This document shows, piece after piece, positions 35,773 to 44,712 of a stretch of 64,000 bases of DNA (positions are counted from its first letter, which is position 1; every line of letters starts with the position of its first letter). The notes under the pieces are model-generated. The model had not been told where the DNA came from. It searched no databases and saw only the letters and a program-made list of their open reading frames with translations. The position numbers were made by a program, and so were the translations under genes. The DNA is taken from the NCBI RefSeq assembly GCF_052180255.1, contig NZ_CP197466.1:4154001-4218000 (forward strand), given 5' to 3'. This DNA is from Paenibacillus_AM sp052180255. GTDB taxonomy: Bacteria; Bacillota; Bacilli; Paenibacillales; NBRC-103111.

Positions 35773-36135
35773 TTGACTTTTATATTAGATGACAGTCGTC
35801 CAATCTTTATGCAAATTGCGGACAAAATTGAAGACGACATCATCGAGGGCAGATTGCCCGAAGAGTCGGTGGTTCCTTCCAAGAATCAATTCGCGTCATT
35901 TTACCAGATTAATCCTGCCACTGCGGCAAAAGGTGTCAACATGCTGGTCGATCAAGGCATTTTGTATAAAAAAAGGGGGCTAGGCATGTTTGTCGCACCC
36001 GGTGCACATGCCGTATTGATGGAGAAACGCAAAGAGAAATTTTACGAGCAATATGTCGTCACCATGGTGAAAGAAGCTGCAAAACTAGGCATTACAGCCG
36101 AACAATTAACCGAAATGATTCGGAGAGGGGAATAG
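35773..36135 (+). CDS. GntR-family regulator, YtrA subfamily
   Basis: 120 residues. Winged helix (about 8-75: RPIFMQIADKIEDDIIEGRLP, then NPATAAKGVNMLVDQGILYKKRGLGMFV) with the short C-terminal dimerisation helices of the YtrA group. The TTG at 35773 follows AGGAGGTG by 6 bases and is preferred to the GTG at 35764 that overlaps it. First gene of an operon with an ABC ATPase and permease, the usual YtrA context. Confidence 0.88.
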   Translation: MTFILDDSRPIFMQIADKIEDDIIEGRLPEESVVPSKNQFASFYQINPATAAKGVNMLVDQGILYKKRGLGMFVAPGAHAVLMEKRKEKFYEQYVVTMVKEAAKLGITAEQLTEMIRRGE

Positions 36136-36141
36136 TTCACA

Positions 36142-37035
36142 ATGAATCCTATTGTTAAAGTTGAACGATTAACGAAATCTTATGGCAATTTTACGGCGGT
36201 AAATCAAGTTAGCTTCGAACTCGAAGCGAATAAAATTTACGGTTTTCTCGGGCGCAACGGTGCGGGGAAGACCACGATCATGCAGCTCATCACTGCTCAA
36301 CTATTTGCCACAAGCGGAGAAATCAGAGTATTCGATGAACATCCTTGCGAAAATGCAAAAATCTTAAATCAAATCTGCTTCATCAAGGAAAGTCAGCGCT
36401 ATCCCGATGCATTCCGTGTAATGGATGTGCTGAACGTGGCAGAATCCTTTTTCCCCAATTGGGATGCGGCATTTGCTAGCGACTTAGTGGAAGATTTCAG
36501 ACTTCCTTTGAAACGAAGAATGAAGAAACTATCTCGTGGTATGCTCTCTTCCGTCGGTATTATCGTCGGGCTCGCCAGCCGCGCACCACTTACGATGTTC
36601 GATGAGCCGTATTTGGGACTGGATGCTGTAGCTCGCACCATTTTCTATGATCGATTAATTGAAGATTATACAGAGCATCCACGTACGATTATTTTATCTA
36701 CCCATTTAATTGATGAAGTCAGCAAAATTCTGGAGCATATCATCGTCATTGATAAAGGTCAGGTGATGATGAATCAAGATGCCGATGCAATCCGTGGTCG
36801 AGCGTTCACAGTCGTTGGCTCTACGGTGAATGTCCAATCTTTTGTAAAAGGAATGAACGTCATCAACAAAGAATCGCTCGGCGGACTGATGACGGCTACC
36901 GTGATGGGCGGTCTACAAGGTGTGGATCGTAAACAAGCGGAAGCTCTGGGGCTAGAGCTTGCACCGGTCTCTCTGCAGCAACTAGTCGTTCATTTAACCG
37001 ATCGTCAACGTGATCATAAGGAGGCAGCTATCTAA
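36142..37035 (+). CDS. ABC transporter ATP-binding protein
   Basis: 297 residues. Walker A GRNGAGKTT, Walker B TMFDEPYLGLD and H-loop STHLIDE. The signature is LSRGM rather than LSGGQ, as seen in the YtrB/YhcG group linked to YtrA regulators. The stop overlaps the next start by one base (TAATG). Substrate unknown; related systems respond to cell-wall antibiotics. Confidence 0.88.
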   Translation: MNPIVKVERLTKSYGNFTAVNQVSFELEANKIYGFLGRNGAGKTTIMQLITAQLFATSGEIRVFDEHPCENAKILNQICFIKESQRYPDAFRVMDVLNVAESFFPNWDAAFASDLVEDFRLPLKRRMKKLSRGMLSSVGIIVGLASRAPLTMFDEPYLGLDAVARTIFYDRLIEDYTEHPRTIILSTHLIDEVSKILEHIIVIDKGQVMMNQDADAIRGRAFTVVGSTVNVQSFVKGMNVINKESLGGLMTATVMGGLQGVDRKQAEALGLELAPVSLQQLVVHLTDRQRDHKEAAI

Positions 37036-37724
37036 TGAATCGAGTGCTTCGTATTGTAAATATGCATGTTCAAGAAAAGATGGGGTGGTTCTACCTTCCA
37101 CTCATAATTCTCTTCTCGAGCTTCGCTATCAATTTACTCGTCGGTGTAAGCATGAAAAATGAAGAAGGCTTCTCTTCCGGTGGTATCGCTTCCATCTTCG
37201 TGTATGTGCTTATCATTGGGGTCATGGTTTTGGCACAAACATTCCCAATGGCAATCGGCTTTAGTGCACGTCGAAAAGATTATTTCTGGGGCACAAGCTT
37301 AATGGGCTTTCTTGTCTGCTTGGGTTTTTCACTCGTGGTATTCTTGTTAGCGATTATTGAAGGCAGATGGACGGAGGGTTGGGGCGTCAACCTTCATTTT
37401 TTCAACCTTCCCTTTATTAGCCAATTGCCGCTGATTCAACTGTTCGCTGTCTTTTTCATCATCATGTTACACCAATTCTTTTTAGGGTTTGTCTTCTCCA
37501 TCATCTACAAGCGAGTTGGGCGTAACGGGATGTTCTTCTTCTTCATCGGTCTTGGACTGGTGCTCACACTCGGCGTTTTATTAATCAGTTCTAATCACTT
37601 GTGGGGTAATATTTACGATTTTCTAATTCAAAATAGTGTCTTCGATATTGCCTTGTGGCTCATTCCACTCCTTGCGATTTATATGGCAGTATCCTATACA
37701 CTGCTGCGTAAGGCTACCGTATAA
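37035..37724 (+). CDS. ABC-2-like membrane subunit
   Basis: 229 residues, six predicted helices, no soluble domain. It is the membrane partner of the ATPase just upstream (1-base overlap). No close named homologue recognised; function inferred from the operon with the GntR/YtrA regulator. Confidence 0.78.
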   Translation: MNRVLRIVNMHVQEKMGWFYLPLIILFSSFAINLLVGVSMKNEEGFSSGGIASIFVYVLIIGVMVLAQTFPMAIGFSARRKDYFWGTSLMGFLVCLGFSLVVFLLAIIEGRWTEGWGVNLHFFNLPFISQLPLIQLFAVFFIIMLHQFFLGFVFSIIYKRVGRNGMFFFFIGLGLVLTLGVLLISSNHLWGNIYDFLIQNSVFDIALWLIPLLAIYMAVSYTLLRKATV

Positions 37725-37733
37725 TATCATTAA

Positions 37734-37778
37734 AAAAGCAAGCTCGTCACTGCACGCAGCAGTGATTGGCTTGCTTTT
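37734..37778. terminator. Bidirectional terminator between ABC operon and desaturase
   Basis: AAAAGCAAGC and GCTTGCTTTT form the outer stem, TCACTGC and GCAGTGA the inner one. Flanked by A and T runs, it can end transcription from both sides. Confidence 0.88.
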
Positions 37779-37787
37779 GTTACCTAC

Positions 37788-38804
37788 CTATTGCCCTTCG
37801 GCCTTCTTCTTGCGGCTACGCTTAATATCCTCAAAACCGATAAAGTCCCTGCTCTCCTCATCCCATACGCGGTGACGAAGTGAGCGCAGGCTTGTGCGCA
37901 GGGTGATCGTAGGCACATCTCGCAGAACAGGATTCGATGCATGTGCGGATGATAAATAGTAGTTCGGCACACGCGGGCTTAAGTGGTGAATATGGTGAAA
38001 CCCAATATTGCCCGTCATCCAGTGTAAAAATCTCGGAAGGCTGTAGAACGAACTGCCCTGCATCGCTGCTTTCACATAATCCCAATTCGGATCATGCTCA
38101 TAATAGGACTCTTCAAATTGATGCTGCACATAAAAGAGCCAAATCCCTGCAATCCCCGAGGTAAGAAAGATGGGACCTTGAATCATCAGTGCATGCTGCC
38201 ATCCAATGAGCCAGCACAATAGGGCTGCTCCGCCAGCTATACCTAAATTCGTAATATAGGTATTGATTCGCTCCTTTGCACCCACATTTTTGCGGTTAAA
38301 ACGATAATTCACGAGGAAAATATAGATCGGTCCAAGTCCGAACATCACAAGCGGATTCCGATAAAGTCGATAAGCGATCCGTCGCATAAGTGGCGCTGAG
38401 ACATACTCATTGACTGTGAGTGTCCAGATGTCCCCTACTCCTCGCTTGTCCAAGTTACCACTTGTTGCATGATGAATCGTGTGACTGTGTCTCCACTGCC
38501 GAAACGGAACGCAGGTCATGATTCCCGTAAACGTCCCCACAATTTCATTCGCAATTTTATTTTTAAAAAAAGATTTATGACAGCAATCGTGAAAAATAAT
38601 AAACGTCCGAACTAAGAATCCACCTGCAATAACAGCAAGTACGAGCGTGATCCAATACGACACCGATAGGCATAAATAGGCCGCGTACCAAATTAGGAAA
38701 AAAGGAATTATCGTATTGATAATCTGCCACACACTATGTTTCAAACGCGGTCTTTCAAAAGGTGCGATGTCTGTACGCCATCCACTTTGCTGCTCATGTT
38801 TCAT
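37788..38804 (-). CDS. des: Membrane acyl-lipid desaturase
   Basis: 338-residue di-iron fatty acid desaturase. Three His boxes are present: HDCCHKSFF, HSHTIHH and HHIHHLSP, within four to six membrane helices, in the pattern of B. subtilis Des (delta-5 desaturase of membrane phospholipids). Start placed at ATG 38804, with GAAGAGG nearby upstream; a GTG at 38822 overlaps that site. In Bacillus, des is induced by cold through DesK/DesR, and a DesKR-like pair lies 0.9 kb upstream on the same strand. Position of desaturation is inferred only from similarity. Confidence 0.88.
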   Translation of the reverse strand: MKHEQQSGWRTDIAPFERPRLKHSVWQIINTIIPFFLIWYAAYLCLSVSYWITLVLAVIAGGFLVRTFIIFHDCCHKSFFKNKIANEIVGTFTGIMTCVPFRQWRHSHTIHHATSGNLDKRGVGDIWTLTVNEYVSAPLMRRIAYRLYRNPLVMFGLGPIYIFLVNYRFNRKNVGAKERINTYITNLGIAGGAALLCWLIGWQHALMIQGPIFLTSGIAGIWLFYVQHQFEESYYEHDPNWDYVKAAMQGSSFYSLPRFLHWMTGNIGFHHIHHLSPRVPNYYLSSAHASNPVLRDVPTITLRTSLRSLRHRVWDEESRDFIGFEDIKRSRKKKAEGQ

Positions 38805-38917
38805 CTGTTCAGCCTCTTCCACATTAAGAATGTTCTACATTTTTCTACAAGTATGTTCGAATCCGGTGAATAAAACAATATGAAATTGAATAAAATCATA
38901 CATTCGGTCAGATTCTG

Positions 38918-38935
38918 GACATATCTTAGACATAT
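38918..38935. repeat. Paired GACATAT direct repeats upstream of des
   Basis: GACATAT at 38918-38924 and 38929-38935, one helical turn apart, 115-130 bases upstream of the des start and just beyond the dedA stop. The spacing suits a dimeric response regulator. GACAT/ATGTC also occurs before the ABC-DesKR-like operon at 43258-43285. Speculative. Confidence 0.3.
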
Positions 38936-38939
38936 TCAT

Positions 38940-39566
38940 TTATGCTTTATGTCCTTTCCTTGTGCGAATCCAAGCGATAATCTTTTGCTTATTTTGTTTA
39001 AAATACATGCCGATGACCACGCCAGCCACCAATACAACGATCGCTACTATTGAATATTTCGTAACCATGTGAAGCAGCTGTTCGATTTGGGCGCCGAAAA
39101 TTTTACCGATCATCACATAAGTCATTACCCATACAAATCCACCCATGGAGTTATAGAAGAAAAAAGTGCTCACCCGAACCCTTAGTATGCCGGATACATA
39201 GCCTGTGAAGTGCCGCAAACCGGGGATAAAGTAGCTGACCAAGATCAGTTTGTTGCCATATCGATCGAACCATTGTGTAAGCTTGACGATTCGTTCTTCA
39301 TTAAGGAAAACAAACCTCCCATATTTCTCAAAAAAAGGTTTTCCTAGTTTATAACCAATCACATACGTAATGGCTGTACCTATAATAGCTCCAGCATACG
39401 AATAGACGATGATAAGTATGATATTCATATTCGCTACCGTGGTCATGTGACCTGAGATTGCCATTGCCAATTCCCCTGGGAAAGGCAGCGCTATCGACTC
39501 GGCGAATAATCCTAGAATCAAGACTAGATATCCATAATGTTCAAAAAGATTGCTCATCCACTCCAT
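38940..39566 (-). CDS. DedA-family membrane protein
   Basis: 208 residues. DedA/VTT fold: ESIALPFPGELAMAISGHM near the N-terminus, the conserved FIPGLRHFTGYVSGI, and FYNSMGGFVWVM. Members move lipid carriers such as undecaprenyl phosphate or phospholipids across the membrane. GGAGTG lies upstream of the ATG. It lies between des and the two-component operon on the same strand, with a terminator upstream and the des leader downstream. Confidence 0.9.
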   Translation of the reverse strand: MEWMSNLFEHYGYLVLILGLFAESIALPFPGELAMAISGHMTTVANMNIILIIVYSYAGAIIGTAITYVIGYKLGKPFFEKYGRFVFLNEERIVKLTQWFDRYGNKLILVSYFIPGLRHFTGYVSGILRVRVSTFFFYNSMGGFVWVMTYVMIGKIFGAQIEQLLHMVTKYSIVAIVVLVAGVVIGMYFKQNKQKIIAWIRTRKGHKA

Positions 39567-39680
39567 ATTTATCTACACTCCTAATTTCAACCTCTTGCTA
39601 CTTAAGATTAACAAAAAAATACAACTGCTATAACAATCCAAGGTTTAGTTTCCTTCTCGACTTTAGTCGGGGTATAAAAT

Positions 39681-39722
39681 AGCAAAAATCCCTGAGCTGA
39701 CCCAACGGCCATATACTCAGGG
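39681..39722 (-). terminator. Terminator of the ABC-two-component operon
   Basis: CCCTGAG (39690-39696) and CTCAGGG (39716-39722) with an A-run on the left; read on the minus strand it is a hairpin followed by ATTTTTG. Confidence 0.82.
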
Positions 39723-39735
39723 CTTTTGACATCAC

Positions 39736-40341
39736 TTATTCTAACCAGCCTTTATCGCGTGCGATGGTAATCGCTTCGATTCGGGTATGTGCGCCAAGTC
39801 GGCTCATCGCCTCAGACATATAGTTACGTACAGTGCCGTGCGATAAGAACAGTGCAGCACCAATGTCTTGCATCGTCATCCCCTGTGCGGCATAACGCAG
39901 CACTTCACGCTCACGTGGAGACAATGGACAAGGATCATCCCAGACCGCGAGTGATAACTCGGGGCTGATCACTCTTTTACCTGCATGCACCTGCCTGATC
40001 GCATCGGCTAACTGATCACTGGTGCTCTCTTTTAACAGATAACCGCCGATCCCACTTGCCACTGCCCTTTGAAAATATCCCGGTCGTGCAAACGTGGTCA
40101 GCATCAGCACCTTACAGGGAAATCCAAGCTTATTCACAGCTTCAGCTACGTCTAGACCTGTTTTTAGTGGCATTTCAATATCGAGAACAGCAATATCTGG
40201 CTGCTCCTTCTGAATAAGTGCTAGCGCAAGTTCCCCATTCTCTGCTTGTCCAACCACTTCAATATCGTCTTCCAATGATAAAAGGGTCGCTAACGCTTCC
40301 CTTAATAGCCGTTGATCTTCACCTAATAGGACACGAATCAT
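39736..40341 (-). CDS. NarL/LuxR-type response regulator, DesR/YvfU-like
   Basis: 201 residues. Receiver domain with Asp54 in IAVLDIEMPLKTGLD and the stretch TTFARPGYFQRAVASGIGGYL, which is nearly that of B. subtilis DesR. C-terminal LuxR helix-turn-helix (about 137-195: LSPREREVLRYAAQGMTMQDIG). It overlaps the kinase gene by 4 bases (ATGA). Operon order resembles B. subtilis yvfR-yvfS-yvfT-yvfU, whose regulator is a DesR paralogue, so the regulon may be the ABC exporter, the desaturase, or both. Confidence 0.88.
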   Translation of the reverse strand: MIRVLLGEDQRLLREALATLLSLEDDIEVVGQAENGELALALIQKEQPDIAVLDIEMPLKTGLDVAEAVNKLGFPCKVLMLTTFARPGYFQRAVASGIGGYLLKESTSDQLADAIRQVHAGKRVISPELSLAVWDDPCPLSPREREVLRYAAQGMTMQDIGAALFLSHGTVRNYMSEAMSRLGAHTRIEAITIARDKGWLE

Positions 40342-41495
40342 CCTGCTGCACCTACCCTTTCATTACGTATTGTTCGTGGGATGTGCAGCGCGATCTGAGT
40401 GCCTTGACCCGGTTCTGACTCTACCGTCAAAAAACCATCTACAAGTGCAAGTCGCTGTTTCAATCCTGCAATCCCGCTCCCACTTGCCTGTTTCATTCGT
40501 TCTTGATCAATTCCAATTCCATCATCGGTAACGACCAACCGCACCAAACCTTCTTCAATTTCAAGATCAGCGCTGCATGCTGACGCACGGCTATGGCGGA
40601 CGATGTTCGTTAATGTCTCGCGGAAGCTCATGGCGAGAATTGTCTCCTGTAAGGGGGATAAAGGTAAGCGTTCAGGTTTGGCATCCATATAGCACGGATC
40701 CGTAATTGTAAACGCAATTCCCGCTGCTGCGCACAATGCCTTGGCATGCGTGTACTCTTCATGTAACCCAACCACACGCATCGTAGTTACCAGCTCGCGC
40801 ATTTGCTTGAGCGCCGCCCGTGCTGTCTCACTAATTTCCTTTGCTTCCTGCTGCGCCTTCTCTGGTGCGCGCACGACAAGCTTCCCCATTAATTCTCCCT
40901 TGAGGGAGATTAACGATAACGTATGTCCAAGTGTATCATGCAGCTCTCTAGCAATCCGCTGACGCTCTTCCTGTTGCGCCATTCGCTCCAATTGTTCGGT
41001 CGCTGCCTTAAGCCGTTCGGCCATCTGCTTGTAGTTGGTCTGATTATAGAGGATAAATGGTGTGCAGCATACGCCAAACAGCGGTGGAAGCATGACGAAC
41101 AGAATCACTATCCCTGTTTTGACATAAAGAGGAATAGTGAGAATGACGACCGCCATGGTAAAAACAACGGCAACGATTCTCATAAACCGCAGACTTTGTT
41201 TACTCAGCGACATGGCAAGGAGAAATCCAATATAAGCATAAACAGGATGGTAGAAGATCATGAAAATTAGAATCACGATCAATTGAATGATGATGAATAG
41301 CTGCGCATGGGCTGTACGCCAGAACTGCTCACGATATGCTATGACAAATAGAAGCAGCAAAGAAAGCCCAATCCCAATTCTCAGGGGGGGCTCGTAAAGA
41401 ACTAAGACTAATAGTGGAATCAATAGATTGGCAAGTGAGACAAGTGGTACGATACCTTCACTAGCGGGGAACAATTTTTCTCGGATGGATGTCAT
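40338..41495 (-). CDS. Sensor histidine kinase, DesK/YvfT-like
   Basis: 385 residues. Five predicted membrane helices (about 13-150), a coiled-coil linker (about 152-178), and the HisKA_3 core with His186 in RQRIARELHDTLGHTLSL, close to the DesK phospho-acceptor region. ATPase domain with FRETLTNIVRHS, VTDDGIGI and GSGIAGLKQRL. Almost no extracytoplasmic loops, as in DesK, which senses membrane thickness. The start follows the permease stop without any gap. Confidence 0.88.
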   Translation of the reverse strand: MTSIREKLFPASEGIVPLVSLANLLIPLLVLVLYEPPLRIGIGLSLLLLFVIAYREQFWRTAHAQLFIIIQLIVILIFMIFYHPVYAYIGFLLAMSLSKQSLRFMRIVAVVFTMAVVILTIPLYVKTGIVILFVMLPPLFGVCCTPFILYNQTNYKQMAERLKAATEQLERMAQQEERQRIARELHDTLGHTLSLISLKGELMGKLVVRAPEKAQQEAKEISETARAALKQMRELVTTMRVVGLHEEYTHAKALCAAAGIAFTITDPCYMDAKPERLPLSPLQETILAMSFRETLTNIVRHSRASACSADLEIEEGLVRLVVTDDGIGIDQERMKQASGSGIAGLKQRLALVDGFLTVESEPGQGTQIALHIPRTIRNERVGAAG

Positions 41496-42242
41496 TTATA
41501 CCGCTTCCCGTCGATTTAAGATATATCCTGATAATAGCATAAACACGATGCCACAGCCGATAAGAATTACCCAATCTAGCAATGCGGGAGCACTTCCGCT
41601 TAACATATTCCATGCTCCGTGTGCGTACCGATACGAAGGTAACCATACTCCAATCTGCCCCATCCAGCTTGGCAATCCTTGAAGTGGCATCCATAGTCCA
41701 CCCAAGATAGCAAGTGCCATCTGCACAACGTTCGCAATCGCTACGACCGCATCCGCATTTTTCATTGTTCCTAGTAAAGCACCAATGGCTAAGAACGGCA
41801 AGCTGCCAAGCCATAACCATAAACCACATACGAACCACTGTAAAATGGTCATATCCATATCATAAGCCACATGTCCAGCAGAGAAGATCACAAGAATCGT
41901 AAGGAGATGTACGCCCATGTGAGCAATCATTTTACTGCCAATCCATACGGACGGTGTAAGCGGAGTTAACTTTAGCAGTCGCACCCAACCATCCCGGCGC
42001 TCGTATGAGATGCGGATTCCAAATTGGCTCATTGCTGTACTGATTAAGCTGAATGCCGTCATGGACATTAAGGAATATTGGGCATACGTTGTGGATTCAA
42101 TCGTTTTATTCGCGCCACTTAAGCTTGCAAATAAGAAATAGAATGCGAGTGGCATTAAGATCGAGAAGAGTAGGAAAAAAGGGCTGCGTATAATGCGTAA
42201 GCTTTCGGCTTTCGTTTGGCTAATTAACATGTTCTTGTTCAT
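41496..42242 (-). CDS. ABC-2 type exporter permease
   Basis: 248 residues, six helices, ABC-2 membrane family (TKAESLRIIRSPFFLLFSILMP at the start, LGGLWMPLQGLPSWMGQIGVWLP before the last helix). AGGAGG lies before the ATG. Partner of the ATPase encoded 48 bases upstream. YvfS-like by gene order. Confidence 0.85.
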   Translation of the reverse strand: MNKNMLISQTKAESLRIIRSPFFLLFSILMPLAFYFLFASLSGANKTIESTTYAQYSLMSMTAFSLISTAMSQFGIRISYERRDGWVRLLKLTPLTPSVWIGSKMIAHMGVHLLTILVIFSAGHVAYDMDMTILQWFVCGLWLWLGSLPFLAIGALLGTMKNADAVVAIANVVQMALAILGGLWMPLQGLPSWMGQIGVWLPSYRYAHGAWNMLSGSAPALLDWVILIGCGIVFMLLSGYILNRREAV

Positions 42243-42290
42243 CGTGTGTTCCTCCTCGTGTGTTCTTTAACGAATCTATTCTCAGTTCAT

Positions 42291-43172
42291 TTATTTTGTT
42301 AGCGTGCGAAATGCGTCTTCAAACTTAGCGGCGTGGACTTCGATATCAGATACACCCCAATTTTTCTGCAATAATACAGCTAGTAATTCATCGGTTTGAC
42401 TCACATGCAAGCAGATGCGAGATTGGATATACTCCACTTTTTTAACGCCAGAAAGCTTATATAATTCCTCTTCATTCGGTGTATGTACGGCTCGGAATGA
42501 TACGGTGCGAAGTGCGCTTTGTTCTTTCAACTCTTGCGGCGTCCCTTCTGCAACGATTCGTCCGCCCGCGATAATGCTGATGTGATCCGCAACTGCGTCC
42601 GCCTCCTGCAAGTCATGTGTGGTTAGCAAGATGGATCTTCCATTTGCTGCTAGTGCCCGAATCGTATCCCAGAAGCGAGTTCTTGCCTCCACATCCATAC
42701 CTACTGTTGGTTCATCAAGTAAGATCAATTCAGGATTTCCAACCAAGCTTTGTGCAAATGCTAGCCTGCGGCGCTGCCCACCCGATAATGTAGATGCACG
42801 GCGTTTGGCTTCTTTATGAAGTCCTGAGATGTCTAACAGTTGTTCCAAAGACATTGGATTCTTATAGTAGCTTCGGAACAATTTGAGTACTTCCACCACC
42901 GTTAAGCCGTCAGCTGCTTTCACATCCTGCATGAGTGCGCCTACCTGCTGCCGTAATTCACTTGTTCCTGCCGGCTTGCCAAGTACGTTAATTTCACCGG
43001 ATGTTGGCTTGATTAAGCCGAGAATCATCGAGATTGTGGTTGTTTTACCCGCTCCGTTAGGACCAAGCAGTGCGCTTATTTTTCCTGCTTCGAACTTCAA
43101 GTTTATTTGATCAACAGCGCGGTAGCTGCCGAATTGTTTCGTGACGTTTTTCGCTTCGATTATAGATGTCAT
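42291..43172 (-). CDS. ABC transporter ATP-binding protein
   Basis: 293 residues. Walker A GPNGAGKTT, signature LSGGQRRRLAFAQSLV, Walker B LILLDEPTVGMD, H-loop TTHDLQEAD. Small C-terminal domain follows. First gene of the operon ATPase-permease-kinase-regulator, YvfR-like. Substrate unknown. Confidence 0.9.
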   Translation of the reverse strand: MTSIIEAKNVTKQFGSYRAVDQINLKFEAGKISALLGPNGAGKTTTISMILGLIKPTSGEINVLGKPAGTSELRQQVGALMQDVKAADGLTVVEVLKLFRSYYKNPMSLEQLLDISGLHKEAKRRASTLSGGQRRRLAFAQSLVGNPELILLDEPTVGMDVEARTRFWDTIRALAANGRSILLTTHDLQEADAVADHISIIAGGRIVAEGTPQELKEQSALRTVSFRAVHTPNEEELYKLSGVKKVEYIQSRICLHVSQTDELLAVLLQKNWGVSDIEVHAAKFEDAFRTLTK

Positions 43173-43260
43173 GGCTTATCATCCTTTGTGCTTTTGTGTG
43201 TTTCGCTTGCTATGTTCTTATTGTAGGTCATGTGCGCTTATGCCCGTTAGTCGCCAATGT

Positions 43261-43282
43261 CATTTGTTTCACATGACAAATG
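43261..43282. promoter_or_regulatory. Palindrome upstream of the ABC-DesKR-like operon
   Basis: CATTTGT and ACAAATG separated by 8 bases, about 90-110 bases before the first start codon. Flanked by further GTCA/TGTCA steps. A good candidate operator for the co-encoded response regulator (inference). Confidence 0.45.
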
Positions 43283-43310
43283 TCAGAAAGTCAGACCCAT
43301 GCGTGTTCAC

Positions 43311-43356
43311 AAAAAAAGAGACGACCCAGCACCCTAATCAGGCACCAAATCGTCTC
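43311..43356 (-). terminator. Terminator of the HAD phosphatase gene
   Basis: Read on the minus strand GAGACGA and TCGTCTC form the stem, then TTTTTTT (A-run at 43311-43317 on the plus strand). Confidence 0.85.
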
Positions 43357-43369
43357 CTCATTAATAAAC

Positions 43370-44197
43370 TTACCCTACAACTACCTCGTCAAAAATATAC
43401 TTCTCCACGACCTTCGCTACACCATCGTTCATATTCGTATCCGTCACATACTGGGCGACAGCTTTGATGTCATCGGGTGCATTGCCCATTGCAACACCAA
43501 GTCCTGCAAAATGGATCATCGACAGGTCATTATAGCTGTCTCCAATCGCGATCACTTCATCCTTCGTGATGCCAAGCTGCTTGATCAAATGATCTAAGCT
43601 TGCTCCTTTATCTACGCCTACCTCTGTCACTTCCAAGTAGAACGGCTTTGAGCGCATGACATTCAAGCGGCCTGCAAGCTCCTTCTGCAGCTTCTTCTCT
43701 ACAACTGCGAGATAATCAGGGTCTGCAACCATCAATCCTTTAACAACCGGCTGCTGCACGTAGGAAGTAAAGCTCTCCACCTCAACGATACGCATACCCG
43801 TCAATTCCGATTCAATATGGATATATTTATTATGGCGTGCTTCGGTGATGATATCGTCCCCCACATAAGAAAGAATCTCGATACCCTCACGTTGGCTAAT
43901 CGCGTACATCTCATGGATTGTCTCTACCGAGAGTGTACTGCTAAACAGCACCTCGTCGGTCTGACAGTTCGTAATCTTTGCCCCGTTAAAAGACAGAATA
44001 AAGCTGCCATACTTCGCAAGCTCCAATTCTTTTGCAATCGGCAGCATCGCATACGTCGGTCTTCCAGATGCAAGCACGACCTTCACTCCTGCTTCTTGCG
44101 CACGCATCAGCGCTTCTTTCGTACGTGGCGAAATGGAGTAGTCGTCACGCAGCAGCGTATCATCCAGGTCAAGCACGATCATTTTATAAGTTGTCAT
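43370..44197 (-). CDS. Cof-type HAD-IIB phosphatase (YidA-like)
   Basis: 275 residues. Motif I LDLDDTLL with Asp10 and Asp12, motif II ASGRP, motif III Lys in VDKGASLDHL and motif IV GDSYNDLSM; the C2B cap lies between. SFNGAKI after the first third is typical of YidA, a sugar-phosphate phosphatase. Substrate not certain, as this group is promiscuous. GAGGGGATT precedes the ATG. Single-gene unit. Confidence 0.9.
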   Translation of the reverse strand: MTTYKMIVLDLDDTLLRDDYSISPRTKEALMRAQEAGVKVVLASGRPTYAMLPIAKELELAKYGSFILSFNGAKITNCQTDEVLFSSTLSVETIHEMYAISQREGIEILSYVGDDIITEARHNKYIHIESELTGMRIVEVESFTSYVQQPVVKGLMVADPDYLAVVEKKLQKELAGRLNVMRSKPFYLEVTEVGVDKGASLDHLIKQLGITKDEVIAIGDSYNDLSMIHFAGLGVAMGNAPDDIKAVAQYVTDTNMNDGVAKVVEKYIFDEVVVG

Positions 44198-44276
44198 TCT
44201 CTAAATCCCCTCCGCTAGATCATTCTCCTTTCATGGTACCGTGGCTTGTACCGACTGTCTATACCAACTTGCACAC

Positions 44277-44312
44277 AAAAAAAGACCCACACCCCGTAAT
44301 AACCGGAATGTG
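44277..44312 (-). terminator. Terminator downstream of the small acidic protein gene
   Basis: On the minus strand CACATTCCG and CGGGGTGTG pair with two G-U steps, followed by GGTCTTTTTTT. The wobble pairs favour function on this strand. Confidence 0.72.
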
Positions 44313-44333
44313 AATCTCCTCATCTGCCTTGGA

Positions 44334-44612
44334 TTAATCCAAGTAGCCTGCTTCGCCTTTATCGATTAAATAAGCCATTTCAGCATCCAAGATCGCTTCC
44401 ACTGTCATCTCATCCAGCTTCACGTTCGTCTTGCTCAATACATAATCCACAAGATCATCGAGGTCGATATCGATCTCCCCTTTGGAATCTGCTTTCGCGC
44501 TGTTAATAAAGGCTTGTTCATGATTCAAGACGATCTCAATACTCTTTGCATCTGCCTTCGTCTTGCCTACTATGTATTGCACAAGCTCCTGCTCATTGAT
44601 TTGCTCACTCAT
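44334..44612 (-). CDS. Small acidic protein with internal duplication
   Basis: 92 residues, strongly acidic, no membrane segment. The two halves are similar: ELVQYIVGKTKADAKSIEIV then LNHEQAFI, and DLVDYVLSKTNVKLDEMTVE then AILDAEMAYLI. It thus looks like two copies of a helical unit of about 40 residues. GGAG lies upstream of the ATG. No family recognised and no motif for catalysis; it could be an adaptor or stress protein. It is flanked by terminators and stands alone. Confidence 0.72.
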   Translation of the reverse strand: MSEQINEQELVQYIVGKTKADAKSIEIVLNHEQAFINSAKADSKGEIDIDLDDLVDYVLSKTNVKLDEMTVEAILDAEMAYLIDKGEAGYLD

Positions 44613-44712
44613 AAATGGTCAACTCCTACTCTGTGTTCGTATACCCATTGTACCATAATGTACCCGAAGCAAGCATTTCCATGCAACAAGAGCCTGTCAC
44701 TTCCTAAATCGA

